Notes: generated from the letters alone by a model not told the origin. Shown: positions 1 to 11,000, counted from the first letter of the stretch. The stretch: DNA of 64,000 nt from Deinandra increscens subsp. villosa (GCA_039602395.1 JBCNJP010000003.1:18996956-19060955); one strand, 5' to 3'. Numbers and translations are program-made.

Positions 1-1578
1 AAATGAAAAGGTTATGATAGTGTTTACGGGTGAAATGTCCTAAACGGTTAAACTCCTAAACTGCCTTAGGAATGATATATAGGAGAAATGTTAAGGAAAT
101 GCGTTAAAATGCCTTTTACATGTTTTGTGCCAATACACATATGTGAAATGTTTTAAGGCCTATAACTGTTATAATGATGATTACCTGTTATAAACCGTTT
201 CCGGGAAAGTTATAATAAACGGGTAATGTAAAGGATGGAACTTTTAAAGTTTTGAGAAATGGAAAAATGTGAATGTTTGGTCTAAGCTTATGTATGCAAA
301 TAAGTGTCGGATAAATATGATCTTATTAGCCTTGTTGTGATTATAAGATGTAATCTATACCGGGATGACTCTATATCATATCCGTTTGTATTTAAGGTGT
401 GGTGGATACGCTGCGGTACTTCATATATATAAACACCCGTAATACAATAGGAAATTTTATAGAATCAGTCCAGTGTAGGTTTCACTGAAGTTTAACAAGA
501 CCCATAACATTATATTTATGACACACTTATTTCCATATATGGGTGATGGACTGGTATTAAAAAGATTATGAGTCCAAATACAAATGTTATATAAATGGAC
601 TTTTGAAAAGGTTGAAAAGGTTTTAATCTAAGCAGATATTGTCTAGTGAAAAGGGAAAAGGTAGTTGTACAACTAGAAGCGGGGAACGATGGTTCTCCGG
701 GGTAGCGATGGCTGCTTACTTTGAAAAGGTATTCGGGTGACGACGGTTGCCCGATGAACTAACGTGGTTCCAATAGACAATGCTTAGTAAATAAATAAAT
801 GACTGCTTATAATATTTCGTATAACTATGTTATGTTTTATACCTAATGATTATTTGCACAAGAGAGGGTCTAGGAGACCCATAGTATTTTAAATACTAAA
901 CGGTTTAAAGGTTATGTTTTGATATAACGATGTTATGTTTATACCTGTTAAAAGGTTAAACGGTTAAAAGGTTTAACGGTTAAATGATTAAACGGGGGTT
1001 AGATGGAGAAATGGTTAAATGATTAAATAAATGAATTTTCTGGTATAACTTCTTTTTATACATGATAAAAGTTTAAAGGTTATATTTTGGTACAATACTT
1101 ATACCTGATAAATGTTTGAAGAATAATGGTTTTAAATTTATAGTATAATTCGGTTATGTTTTATACTTGATAAACGTTTGATAAAAGGGGGTGGTTAGGC
1201 CCAAGCGTTGGAATAAACTTTCAAGGTAAAGGTAACGCTTTTTTGAAAAACTTAGAACTCACCAGCGTAAGCTGACCTTTCCAAAAACATATGTATGTCA
1301 GGTAATGACGATGTTTAAGGTAGCAAGGAAAGAGCTTTGGTGAGGACGGACTAGGTGGGCAAGCTATTAGGAAGGGACTCGGTAGTAGACTGGCAATAGA
1401 TATAGATAAGATCTAGTTGTTAGATTATGTTGCATCTTCCTTACTATTGTACTTGGCTTATATATAAATGAAAAGTTTTTAATTTCCGTTGCTTAGATAT
1501 CACTGATTGTACCATGTGTTCATGAGTAAATCCGATTAGTGACCCCTCCTGGAGCCAAGACTGGGAGTGGGCGTCACA
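1..1578 (+). mobile_element. End portion of a long LTR, left palindrome arm
   Basis: This is the inverted copy of 13910 to about 16018 and belongs to the same long LTR family as 60891-64000. It ends in GGGCGTCACA at 1569-1578, a CA terminus matching the TGACGCCC or TGTGACGCCC start of the other copies. The right-hand copy has its TATA box on the minus strand, so here the LTR reads on the plus strand and only its 3' part is present; the start lies before the window. No PBS-like sequence follows 1578, which fits a solo or 3' LTR. Membership in Ty3/gypsy is inferred from LTR length and TGTNACNCCC ends. Confidence 0.55.
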
Positions 1579-2418
1579 AGTTAGTAAAAAATGACACATG
1601 TCATCACCATAAAATTTTGGATTAAGTAAAAATTTTAATAAGTAATTATCAAAATACTAAATTTCCATATTAGGGTTTATTTAGTTTAAAGTTTTATTAA
1701 GTATTTATCCAATAAGTAATTATTCAAATATACATTTTTTATATTAAGGTTAGTAATTATCCAAATACTAAATTTTAATATTAAGGTTAATATTTTATTG
1801 CATATATATTATATTTTATTATGATAATATATTTTATTGCATATACTTTAATACTTTAATATATATAATGCTTATAATATTTCATTCATAATAATATTTT
1901 AATTAAATATTATACATGTAATATAAAATACTTTATTCTATTTAATTTTATAATTTTTTATTTTAATTAAGTTTATATTCATTTACCATAATCTGAATTT
2001 AAGTAAAAATCTTAATAAGTAATTATCCAAATATTAAATTTTCATATTAGAGTTTATTTAGTTTAAAGTTCTATTAAGTAATTATCCAATAAGTAATTAC
2101 TCAAATATAAATTTTTTATATTAAGGTTAGTAATTATCCAAATACTAAATTTTAATATTAAGGTTAATATTTTATTGCATATATATTATATTTTATTAAA
2201 ATAATATATTTTATTGCATATACTTTAATACTTTAATATATATAATGCTTACAATATTTCATTCATAATAATATTTTAATTAAATATTATAAAATACTTT
2301 ATTCTATTTAATTTTATAATTTTTTATTTTAACTAAGTTTAAATTCATTTACCAAGTATTTCCTTTCAATATAATAAACAAAATCCTTACTTTCGATGAC
2401 TAGATTTTTTTTCTTTTT

Positions 2419-2516
2419 AACTGCAAACATCCGGTTACCCGAGGGTCTCATCCTGAAAAGCGATGTTACACACGACACGTTACGACCGCAGCTTGTGCGA
2501 GTAACCAAGACCCTCT
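2419..2516 (+). repeat. 98-bp GGTTAC repeat, copy 1
   Basis: It begins AACTGCAAACATCCGGTTAC and ends GTAACCAAGACCCTCT. GGTTAC and GTAACC are inverted partners, as are GGGTC and GACCC, in interleaved order. The unit is much more GC-rich than its surroundings. Confidence 0.85.
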
Positions 2517-2540
2517 CGTGACTATATTTTTTTTCCTTTT

Positions 2541-2638
2541 AACTGCAAACATCTGGTTACCCGAGGGTCTCATCATGAAAAACGATGTTACCCACGACAC
2601 GTTACGACTGCAGCCTGTGCGAGTAACCAAGACCCTCT
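2541..2638 (+). repeat. 98-bp GGTTAC repeat, copy 2
   Basis: It has the same length and the same conserved ends as the copy at 2419-2516, from which it is separated by 24 bases of T-rich sequence. Confidence 0.85.
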
Positions 2639-2960
2639 GTGTTGTACATTAATTTGTTGTTTATTCGATTCAACCTAACATACAATTAACAACATATAGA
2701 TCATATATTACAAAAAGAAATCAATATTATAGATGTATAAGATTAGATATACTTTAATACTTTAATATATATAATGCTTATGATACTTTATTCAAAATAA
2801 TATTTTAATTAGATATTATACATGTAATATAAATTATTTTATTCTATTTAGTTTTATAATTTTTTTTACTTTAATTAAGCTTAAATGCAAATTTACTAAG
2901 TATTCATTTCAATATAATAAACAAAATCCTAAATTTTTATGACTTGATTTCTTTTTTTTT

Positions 2961-3058
2961 AACTGTACACATCCGGTTACCCAGGGGTCTCATCATGGCA
3001 AATGGTGTGACCCACGACATGTTACGACCGCAGTCCGTGCGAGTAACCAAGACCCTCT
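2961..3058 (+). repeat. 98-bp GGTTAC repeat, copy 3
   Basis: It has the same length and layout as copies 1 and 2 but is more diverged (CCAGGGGTC in place of CCGAGGGTC). It lies about 320 bases from copy 2, near the end of the palindrome arm. Confidence 0.85.
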
Positions 3059-3117
3059 ATGTTGCGCATTCATCTCAGAGAAAACTCGCCGCCTAAATTC
3101 CCACTGTCATAAAACAG

Positions 3118-4050
3118 ATTTTTTTTCAAAAATAGAACTTTTCATCCACATTTATTCAAAAATAGAACCCCTGTTTTTTTCTTTCAATGATGGGAATTTC
3201 GTAGTTGCCAACTGCGAAATTAGGCATGGAAACAGGCTTGGAAACGATCGGCTGGTACGAAGCACAAGATGTAGGGCCATTTCGGTGAATATGAATGCCA
3301 TATTGCCTGCCATTTGGGGGAGTATGAACCCGACATCATTTGAGCTTCTTGGTCTCTTTCTTGGTCTCTGTATGTCAACTCAGTCCCATCTCTCTTTGCT
3401 TCTTCACCTCTCTAACATAGATTTTTTATGTTTCTGTGTGTATATATATATAGAGAAAGAGGGTTGTGTTTTTCCAAGTGTGAGAGGGTAGCAGAAAAGG
3501 CTTCAAAGCATCAAAAATAGTGTACCGATATTAACTACGTCGAATTAGAGTAACTTCAAACTCAAAAATAAAAAATACAAAATTAAAAAATAGATAATAA
3601 AAAATAATAAAATAAATACTTAGCAAAAAGGTGTTGGTGGGTAGAGTGGTGACAGGTTGTGACAACTTTTACTCTTTCCCATACATTAAAAAATTATATA
3701 AAAAATAAAATGACATTTAATTTAATGGCTCATCTTCTTCATTTTCTATTCAAACAAAACCACCATTGTTGTTGCAGGTTTGAACAGTCTAAAGCTTCAC
3801 CCGAATGCAACGAAAAGAAAACAGACAAAAAGAAGGGAGTCAACGGAGTTGTGGTTTTTATGGGCAAATCGTGGTTGCCAACCACGAAATGGCCCCACAT
3901 CTGTGCTTCGTACCAGCCGTTGATGTCCAAACCAGAATCCGAGCCTAATTTCGCACTTACCAAGTGCGAAATTCTCATTTATGAAAGAAAAAAAAACCTA
4001 ATACCATTTTTGAAAGAAAAATGATATAAAGTACCATTTCTGAAAATTTA
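3118..4050. mobile_element. Foldback-type DNA element, non-coding
   Basis: The two ends are long inverted repeats. The left end at about 3120-3290, with GCTGGTACGAAGCACA and GCGAAATTAGG, matches the reverse complement of about 3855-4045. Arms are roughly 170-190 bp with modest divergence. The middle (about 3290-3850) contains a short TA/GA microsatellite and no credible gene; small open frames here are chance. The element sits exactly where the outer palindrome match stops, so it inserted into, or replaced part of, the left arm. Class is uncertain; no clean target-site duplication was found. Confidence 0.65.
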
Positions 4051-4202
4051 TAACCAAGGTTACATATAGAATTAAAGATAACATAATTATAAGACTTTTG
4101 GTGCAAACTTTTTAATAAAATATTAACGTATGAAAAAGTTATGTAGGTTTTAAGATGATTTTTGCGTTTTCGCAAAATAAATGTGTTTTTGCATGATCAT
4201 TC

Positions 4203-4264
<62 letters not shown>
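4203..4264. repeat. (TA)n microsatellite
   Basis: About 60 bases of nearly pure TA, immediately followed by the conserved end of a (TA)n-flanked element. Confidence 0.95.
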
Positions 4265-4267
<3 letters not shown>

Positions 4268-4982
4268 TGTAGGGTAAGGTTCCTGTGAAACAACTTTTAT
4301 TGTGAAAACACGAAAATAAATTTTAAAACCTCTATAACTTTTTCATACGTTAATATTTTTTAAACAAATTTGCATCAAAATCTTTAAAATTATGTTATCT
4401 TTAGTTCTGGAAAAAATAAAAAAAAATCAAGTTTTTTTTTAATTATTATTGCTCATGTGCAATAATTTTTTTTTATTATTATTGGACATATGCAATAATA
4501 TTAAAGTCTTTATAACTTTTTCATATGTTAATTTTTTATAAAAAAATGCCCCATAAATCTTATAATTCTGTTATCTATAATTCTGGAGAAAACAAAAAAA
4601 ATCAACATTTTTTATTTAATTTTTTTATTATTGCACTTGTGCAATAAAAAATTATTATTGCACATGTACAATAATATTAAAACCTCTATAACTTTTTCAT
4701 AAGTTAATATTTTTGATAAAAATTGCACCATAAATCTTATTATTTTGTTATCTATAATTCTAGAAAAAACTAAAAAAAATTAACATTTTTTTAATATTGC
4801 ACATATGTAATATAATTAATACGTATTATTACACATGTACAATAACATAAAATCAGGAAATTTTAAATGTTTAATTTTTTCTCCCATAATTAAAGGTGAC
4901 ATAATTTTAAGACTTTTGGTACAAATTTTAATAAAATATATATTAACGTATGAGGAAATTATAGAGGTTTTAATATTTGTTT
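4265..4982. mobile_element. (TA)n-flanked palindrome-repeat element, cut by gap
   Basis: It starts at a (TA)n tract with GTGTAGGGTAAGGTTCCTG. It is built of diverged units of about 150-170 bp, each with an ACTTTTTCATACGTTAATA-like block, a TTGCACCAAAAGTCTTA-like block and a short TTGCACATGTGCAATAA-like palindrome. It is the inverted copy of 10229-11000 and is lost into the N gap. No gene is present. Its class (MITE or other) is not established. Confidence 0.6.
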
Positions 4983-5482
4983 NNNNNNNNNNNNNNNNNN
5001 NNNNNNNNNNNNNNNNNNNNNNNNNNNNNNNNNNNNNNNNNNNNNNNNNNNNNNNNNNNNNNNNNNNNNNNNNNNNNNNNNNNNNNNNNNNNNNNNNNNN
5101 NNNNNNNNNNNNNNNNNNNNNNNNNNNNNNNNNNNNNNNNNNNNNNNNNNNNNNNNNNNNNNNNNNNNNNNNNNNNNNNNNNNNNNNNNNNNNNNNNNNN
5201 NNNNNNNNNNNNNNNNNNNNNNNNNNNNNNNNNNNNNNNNNNNNNNNNNNNNNNNNNNNNNNNNNNNNNNNNNNNNNNNNNNNNNNNNNNNNNNNNNNNN
5301 NNNNNNNNNNNNNNNNNNNNNNNNNNNNNNNNNNNNNNNNNNNNNNNNNNNNNNNNNNNNNNNNNNNNNNNNNNNNNNNNNNNNNNNNNNNNNNNNNNNN
5401 NNNNNNNNNNNNNNNNNNNNNNNNNNNNNNNNNNNNNNNNNNNNNNNNNNNNNNNNNNNNNNNNNNNNNNNNNNNNNNNNNN
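4983..5482. other. Assembly gap of 500 N
   Basis: Exactly 500 N, a placeholder length, so the true size is unknown. It falls where the inner palindrome arm meets the loop element and would hide that element's 5' LTR and PBS. Open frames running across it are meaningless. Confidence 1.
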
Positions 5483-7402
5483 TACACTGCTAAAGATAAA
5501 TGGAATGCATTAAAAGAAAAATGTGAGACATTTGCACACATTCAGACCATGAAGTTTGGCTCAGACTCTACTGATTCAAAATCATATGATTCAGCATCTA
5601 GTGGTTTAGAATCAGAAAGTAATGAGTTGTCAGACAAAAAGGATTGTGATACTGTTTTTAATACTGAACAATTTGATGGTTGTGTAACTAATTCTGATTC
5701 TGAAACAAGTTCTTGTGTGATATATTATAAAGGGGATGATAGTGACATAGAAGAAATTCAGAATGAAGTTTTTTTTAATATTTCCAACGTGTGCTGAACT
5801 TGCTAAGATTAATGATGATTTGTTGAAAGAAAAGAAAGTTTTGAGTGAAGAATGTGAAAAAGCTAAAGTTGAGGCTAAAGAAGTTGCTGCAGATTTTGAA
5901 GCTTTATTCAACAAGGTTTATCCCGTTCAACAGAAATATGAAAAAGCTAATCAGACTGCTGTTGAAGCTGCTGAGAAAGTAATTAGTCTTCAAAAAGAAC
6001 TTTCAAAACTTCGAGATGAAAATGTTCTTTTCCGAGAAAAGAATAAAATTTTAACAAGCGATGTTAATTATTTCAAGAAGAAATGGGAAAAGGTTACCGA
6101 AGAAGTTCTGGAAGAGTGTGATTTGAGAAGAAGACATAAGTATGAATATAATGAGTTGTCGGAACAATTGATTGCTTCTCAGAAAGATCTGTTGGATGCG
6201 CAAGTGAAGATTTCTGAATATTAAAAATTGAGATTCTGGATTTGCAACGTCAAGTAAAGAATTGTAATTTGTCACCGACATGTCCGAATTACATCTACAA
6301 ACAGGTTAAAAGTGAAGAAAGTGCTAAGAATGATTTACATAAAGTTCCGTCACCAGTTGATGTGTCAAGTATTCCATCTGCTTATGTGAATCCAAAGGAA
6401 GAAATGCATGATTACTCAAAGTTTGCAACTCATTCTTCTACAAAGAAAAAGAAATCTAAGTCTAGAGTGAAGAAGTTTGAAACTGGCAACACTCCAAAGT
6501 TTGCTACTGCTTCATCATTCTTGGAAGATGAGCAGATACTTGATAAAAGTAAGATGTCTGTTAGTACTTCAATTGAAGCTGAACTTGATAAATTTCCGAT
6601 TCATGAGAACAAGCTGAAAGATATTAAAGCTAAATTTACTAGAAAAGCTAATGAGAAGAATGTTTCTGATTCTAAAGTTGAGTCATCAAAGATTCCAGGG
6701 TTCAAGCACAAAGGTTTGGGTTATGTAGTCAAGGATGTCTCAATGCAACAGACAACACAGTAAACAGAAGAAAGTTCTTGTTAAGCCTGTTCATCAACCT
6801 TAACAACAACCAAAGAAACAATCTGTTAAACTTGTTCAGACTCGGCAAAAGCAAGCTCATCAGAAGAAGCCAAATGTTTTTACATCAAGAAATGGTTGTT
6901 ATCATTCTGGAGGTTCGTCGAGTGGTTCTTACTACTAACCCCAAAGGTCATCTCCTAGGTATGATTCTTCTGATAATTTCTTTGATTCATTTGCTTCTGA
7001 TCATTCTTTTGGTTACTACGATTCTCCTGCCGTGAATCACAGTTGGAAACCAAAGAATTTTTTTTTAAATGCTCACCTAAGCTTCGTGAAAGAATCTGCT
7101 ATGCATGTCGTCGACCTGGACATATGGCTGCAAATTGTCCGACGACTGCATATGTTCACAAAAATGCAAAATATGTGGATAAAAATGGTAAAAAAATTTA
7201 TGAACCATGGATCCCGAAATTTAAAACAACTAATAAGTCGTCTTCGTCAAAGACGCCGGTTAAAACATTTTCAGGTTCTGATCAAAAATTAAAATTTTCA
7301 ATAAAATGGAAACCGAAAGTTGTTTCCAAGGCTAACACAGACTATGTGGAAGACACCGGGCGACCCAACGTTGTTGAATCGGGTCGATCTCAAAGCGGCT
7401 AA
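5483..7402 (+). pseudogene. Retrotransposon gag, frameshifted, copia-like
   Basis: The reading moves between frames. An acidic, serine-rich part (5483-5797) is followed by a long heptad-like coiled coil rich in K and E (about 5800-6224), a basic K/S-rich linker (6242-6763), a Y/S/G-rich stretch, and a perfect CCHC zinc knuckle C-X2-C-X4-H-X4-C at 7097-7138 (CYAC...H...C). Gag binds and packages element RNA in virus-like particles. Breaks lie at homopolymer runs: eight T at 5769-5776, an A run near 6223-6227, and nine T at 7058-7066; there is another near 6757 and stops in the linker. No protease or RT follows. Copia assignment rests on gag style and LTR type; the 5' part is in the gap. Confidence 0.75.
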
Positions 7403-8950
7403 TGTTTTATTTGGATGTCAGCAGGTATTTCAGGAAGACCTATCGGTAATTGAAAGATTGCTGATGGTGAAATATCTGTAATAATTTAAATTGAATTTCC
7501 AAATCACTTTTGTTTTCAAAAGGCTAAACACAGGTATCCATGTTGATTGATCAATTTTTCATTTGTTTTTCATTCCATCTCATTTTGAGGGGAGTTTGTT
7601 TTTTGAAAAATACATAAATAGTGTGTTGTTTTCAAATGGTAAAAATGAAAATTTAAAAGATAGAGTTTGTCATTTTTAGGGGGAGAAAATTTGAAAAGAC
7701 AAAAACATTAGAAAATGAGAAATTATATCCGACATGATTGGGAAATGATGGTACATTGTCTGACTCATGATTAAAGTAAGTGATAAAGCCATAAGACCAT
7801 TGTTCGATGTGCTAGGTAGGCTCAGCAAATCAGAAAGTATACAAATGTGATATATACTAAATCTGATACTTGACCTAGTGGAAAACATCTTGATGCGTAT
7901 TTCATGATATCAAGAAAAAGATATGTGAAAAATAAAATGAGAAGTCACTGTGTATACATGTGTTCATTTTGCAAAGATTTAAACTTGTTTGATTTTCTTT
8001 ATTTTCTTAAATGATCGGACTATCTCTGCCTGTCCACAAGACCGACCTGATAGTTGTTCATTTAAGGTTCTGCTTTATTTTCTTAGTGTTTCGTATAAAT
8101 CATCGGACATTTTCTGCGTGTATGGGAGTACCGCCCTGATTGTTGTTGGGTTATATCAATTTCAACTTGTTTTTATTTTCTTATTTTGTTAAATCTGAGG
8201 CCTGCGTATTGAAAGATCGACCTTAAGGTAGACGATTTAACGTTCTTATTTCTTTTTGCATGAAACACAGTTGACTATATCATGAATTCAATCACTATGT
8301 GTTAAATTACAAGTGAAATCACAAACTGTGATAAGCAAAGCATATCTGAGTATGGCTGATAGTGTGGGGTACACTGTTCAATGTAAATCTAATTAATACC
8401 TAAACATATCCAGATGTTATGAGTATGATTATGCCAGAGTTTAAAGTTGAACAAATTATATCTACAATCGACATGGCTTATGTGCTACAATAATCAAAAT
8501 TGAAGTTTAGTTCAGCATGTTCTGTTCAATATGATCCCAAGTTGTGATCTTTCTCACAAAAGACAAAAATAGTGTCTGATTTAGTACTGCATTTACTTTT
8601 CATATCCGAAAGTACCAAAAAGATTTTAGGTGTGTTTTGATATAATGTTTTGAAAAATCAAAAAGATTTTATTTCTTATTTCTTTTTGGTTGATCAACAC
8701 GGTATACGAAATCAAATTTCAAAATCAATATATCTTGGAGTCTCGAAGAGACGTTTTGCGCCAAGATTATTTATGTTGGCAAGCTTCTAATTAGGTAAGA
8801 AAAATATCACAACTTCAAGTCTTATAAAGCTGTTGATAAAAAGAGTTTATACGCACTGCAATATCAAGTATTAGAGATCAGACTCATCGTCAAATTGAGG
8901 GAGAGCTTAATTGAAAATACAAGTTTATGTGGATGTTGATACTGCACATG
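7403..8950 (+). other. Non-coding internal region of gag-only LTR element
   Basis: I find no protease, integrase, RT or RNase H motif in about 1.5 kb between gag and the 3' LTR. Purine-rich tracts occur near 7588 (GAGGGGAG) and 7680 (GGGGGAGAA). Frames here are short and unconvincing. The layout, gag then non-coding sequence then LTR, resembles described TR-GAG non-autonomous elements. Confidence 0.6.
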
Positions 8951-8951
8951 T

Positions 8952-8963
8952 CGAGGGGGAGTT
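8952..8963 (+). promoter_or_regulatory. Polypurine tract
   Basis: CGAGGGGGAGTTT lies directly before the TG start of the LTR at 8964. This is the expected position and composition of the plus-strand primer for reverse transcription. Confidence 0.6.
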
Positions 8964-9041
8964 TGTTGATGCATGGTTCTTGGTCAGTCATGTGAAGTAT
9001 CAAGAACAAGACAAAGATATGATGATCTGAAGTGAAGACGA

Positions 9042-9083
9042 ACTGCCAGTTCGGATGCACACGAACTTGTCCGAACTGGCAGT
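9042..9083. promoter_or_regulatory. 14-bp perfect inverted repeat upstream of LTR TATA box
   Basis: ACTGCCAGTTCGGA at 9042-9055 and its exact complement TCCGAACTGGCAGT at 9070-9083 are separated by a 14-base loop. The end lies about 36 bases before TATAAATA. It could be a cis element or RNA hairpin; function is not known. Confidence 0.8.
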
Positions 9084-9118
9084 ACGGCTGATCGTGTTTT
9101 AGCATAGTGATGTTCAAC

Positions 9119-9126
9119 TATAAATA
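9119..9126 (+). promoter_or_regulatory. LTR TATA box
   Basis: TATAAATA, about 155 bases into the LTR that starts at 8964, so it would drive element transcription on the plus strand. Confidence 0.6.
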
Positions 9127-9300
9127 GCTTTGTCTTGTTCAATTTTAGTACTTCTGGTCCAAAATACTGTGTATCTAAGTGTGTAATATTTATGTGGTTA
9201 ATACAAGTTCTTTGTAATTTACTCTTCGTGTTCAACGTTTAACATAGATTTCGATACAACTGAGTAGATGATCCATCGCTCACGCAATTTCAGGTTTGCA

Positions 9301-9801
9301 TTGAAAGACATGTTTGTACTATTTTATTTTAACATTGTGCTGGTTTGTATTAAAATAACATGGTTTGTACTGTTTTATTTTAGTACAAAAATTGTATTAG
9401 ATTTAAAAGAATGTATTGGATTTAAAAAATGTACTGGATTTTATCAACTAAACTGTTTTACATTAAGACAAAATGGTTTGTACTATTTTGTTTTAGGACT
9501 AAAATGTCCTTTAATCTTATTTCTTAATTGTGCTAATGTCAAAGTTATAGTTTTTCTTCTTCTTTTTAGGTAAAATCAATTTCGTATTTGATCCGGATCC
9601 TATATATAATTACATGAAAAAAAGATATTTACCACTAGTATCCTTATATAATGAATATTTATAATATTACCATCAAACCTAGTCTAATAATATTTAATAT
9701 TAAAGAGAAGAGTGTGTTTAATTTTTTTTAACGGTGGCGAAATTTTTTTAATAGCGTATGTGTAATGTTAGTGTATTCCTTCTCTTGATCCTTGGTCATA
9801 T
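9301..9801. other. No gene seen; T-rich repetitive stretch
   Basis: The part 9300-9500 repeats a TGGTTTGTACT/ATTTTATTTTA phrase several times, giving an open frame (9268-9573) whose composition is that of the repeat, not of a protein. The remainder is plain AT-rich sequence. Confidence 0.6.
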
Positions 9802-9817
9802 TTATAGAGCTGATGAC

Positions 9818-10004
9818 TTTTTTTTTACGTCAATAAATACATGAGAAGGCCAAAAGAGTATTTACACCAGTTGAGCTTATTGTTGAAAAAACTCATTTTC
9901 ACGAGTAGTCGGATGGTAAAACTTAAGAGCTTAAGAAACGAACTTGTGACCTCTCAGTTCTAAGTCTCCCTCATCACCAATAACCACTCGAACAAGTCTC
10001 GTGG
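9818..10004 (-). mobile_element. SINE with perfect 16-bp target-site duplication
   Basis: The 16-mer TTATAGAGCTGATGAC occurs at 9802-9817 and again at 10005-10020, exactly flanking the insert. On the minus strand the insert ends in a poly-A (T run at 9818-9826). It carries a degenerate Pol III B-box-like CACAAGTTCGTTTC and an A-box-like GTGGTTATTGGTGATG. It shares its body with the SINE at 28985-29154 (TTTACACCAGTTGAGCTTATT). SINEs are mobilised by LINE machinery, and this structure fits target-primed reverse transcription. Confidence 0.9.
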
Positions 10005-10020
10005 TTATAGAGCTGATGAC

Positions 10021-10228
10021 ACATTAGACTTCTTCCTAGGTGAATCTGTATCTTCTCTGATCAGAATCTCCAATGTGTCTTCTCCCCTATCTTCCATGAT
10101 TTTCTCCTTTGTTTCGAATTGATGCAATTAGTTAAATTTTTTTTCTGATGCTATAGAAAGGGATAATGGACATCTACATATAAACATCCACACTACTACA
10201 CATACACATGCATTTACACACATACTCT
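10021..10228. other. No gene seen
   Basis: AT-rich sequence with a CACATACACATGCATTTACACACATA-type CA-rich patch at about 10190-10225. Nothing codes. Confidence 0.6.
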
Positions 10229-11000
10229 TATAGGGGAATGATTAAATAAAAACAAGATGTTATTGTAAAAATACGAAAACTAATATTAAAACCTCTATAA
10301 TTTCCTCATACGTTAATATATATTTTATTAAAATTTGCACCAAAAGTCTTAAAATTATGTCACCTTTAATTATGGGGAAAAAAAATTAAACATTTAAAAT
10401 TTCCTGATTTTATGTTATTGTACATGTGCAATAATACGTATTAATTATATTACATATGTGCAATATTAAAAAAATGTTAATTTTTTTTAGTTTTTTCTAG
10501 AATTATAGATAACAAAATAATAAGATTTATGGTGCAATTTTTATCAAAAATATTAACTTATGAAAAAATTATAGAGGTTTTAATATTATTATACATGTGC
10601 AATAATCATTTTTTATTGCAAATGTGCAATAATAAAAAAAATTAAATAAAAAACGTTGATTTTGTTTTTTGTTTTCTCCATAATTATAGATAACAGAATT
10701 ATAAGATTTATGGGGCAATTTTTTATAAATAATTTAACATATGAAAAAGTTATAAAGGCTTTAATATTATTGCATATGTCCAATAATAACAAAAAATTAA
10801 TTGCACATGAGCAATAATAATTAAAAAAACTTGATTTTTTTTTAATTTTTTCCAGAACTAAAGATAACATAATTTTAAAGATTTTGATGCAAATTTGTTT
10901 TAAAAATATTAACGTATGAAAAAGTTATAGAGGTTTTAATATTTATTTTCGTGTTTTCGTAATTAAAGTTGTTTCACAGGAACCTTACCCTATACCTATA
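10229..11000. mobile_element. (TA)n-flanked palindrome-repeat element, complete
   Basis: It runs from TATAGGGGAATGATT at 10229 to CACAGGAACCTTACCC before the (TA)n at 11000. It consists of three to four diverged units, each with a TTGCACATGTGCAATAA-like palindrome (near 10431, 10600, 10628 and 10810). It is the inverted partner of 4265-4982, which extends into the gap. It is non-coding. The imperfect terminal inverted repeats and TA target resemble a MITE. Confidence 0.6.

Larger units (their letters stand above)
1..3117. repeat. Outer left arm of giant inverted repeat
   Basis: Read as reverse complement, this stretch matches 12358-16018 nearly throughout. The first 70 bases match 15949-16018 with one mismatch by eye. 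The arm includes the LTR end (1-1578) and about 1.5 kb of AT-rich flank with three 98-bp repeats. The right arm carries an extra 544-bp tandem copy that is absent here. The match stops at about 3117, where a foldback element starts. Confidence 0.9.
1579..3117. repeat. AT-rich flank inside the inverted repeat
   Basis: No gene is visible. The stretch is AT-rich with internally repeated sentences, such as the 1650-1900 block recurring at about 2010-2290. It carries the three 98-bp GC-richer repeats annotated separately. Its inverted partner is 12358-13909. Confidence 0.7.
4051..4982. repeat. Inner left arm of giant inverted repeat
   Basis: The reverse complement matches about 10229-11160 collinearly, including the (TA)n tract, the GGGTAAGGTTCCTG end and every internal CACATGTG palindrome. 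The match runs into the assembly gap at 4983. Confidence 0.85.
8964..9300 (+). mobile_element. 3' LTR of gag-only element, right end approximate
   Basis: It starts TGTTGATGCATGG right after a polypurine tract. A TATA box (TATAAATA) is at 9119-9126, with a strong inverted repeat just upstream at 9042-9083. The right end is set near a CA at about 9300 from the usual TATA-to-end distance; I could not pair it with the 5' LTR, which would lie in the gap. Confidence 0.6.

Noticed and set aside
2419..3058. CRISPR-like array from regular repeats
   Set aside because: Repeats are 98 bases, spacers are unequal (24 and about 320 bases) and the genome is a plant.
4816..5797. Long open frames across the first N run (and likewise 38086-38934 across the second)
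   Set aside because: They are open only because N codons are not stops; just the flanking real sequence was interpreted.
9268..9573. 101-residue plus frame after the gag-only element
   Set aside because: It follows a repeated TGGTTTGTACT phrase and starts inside the LTR; composition is that of the repeat.
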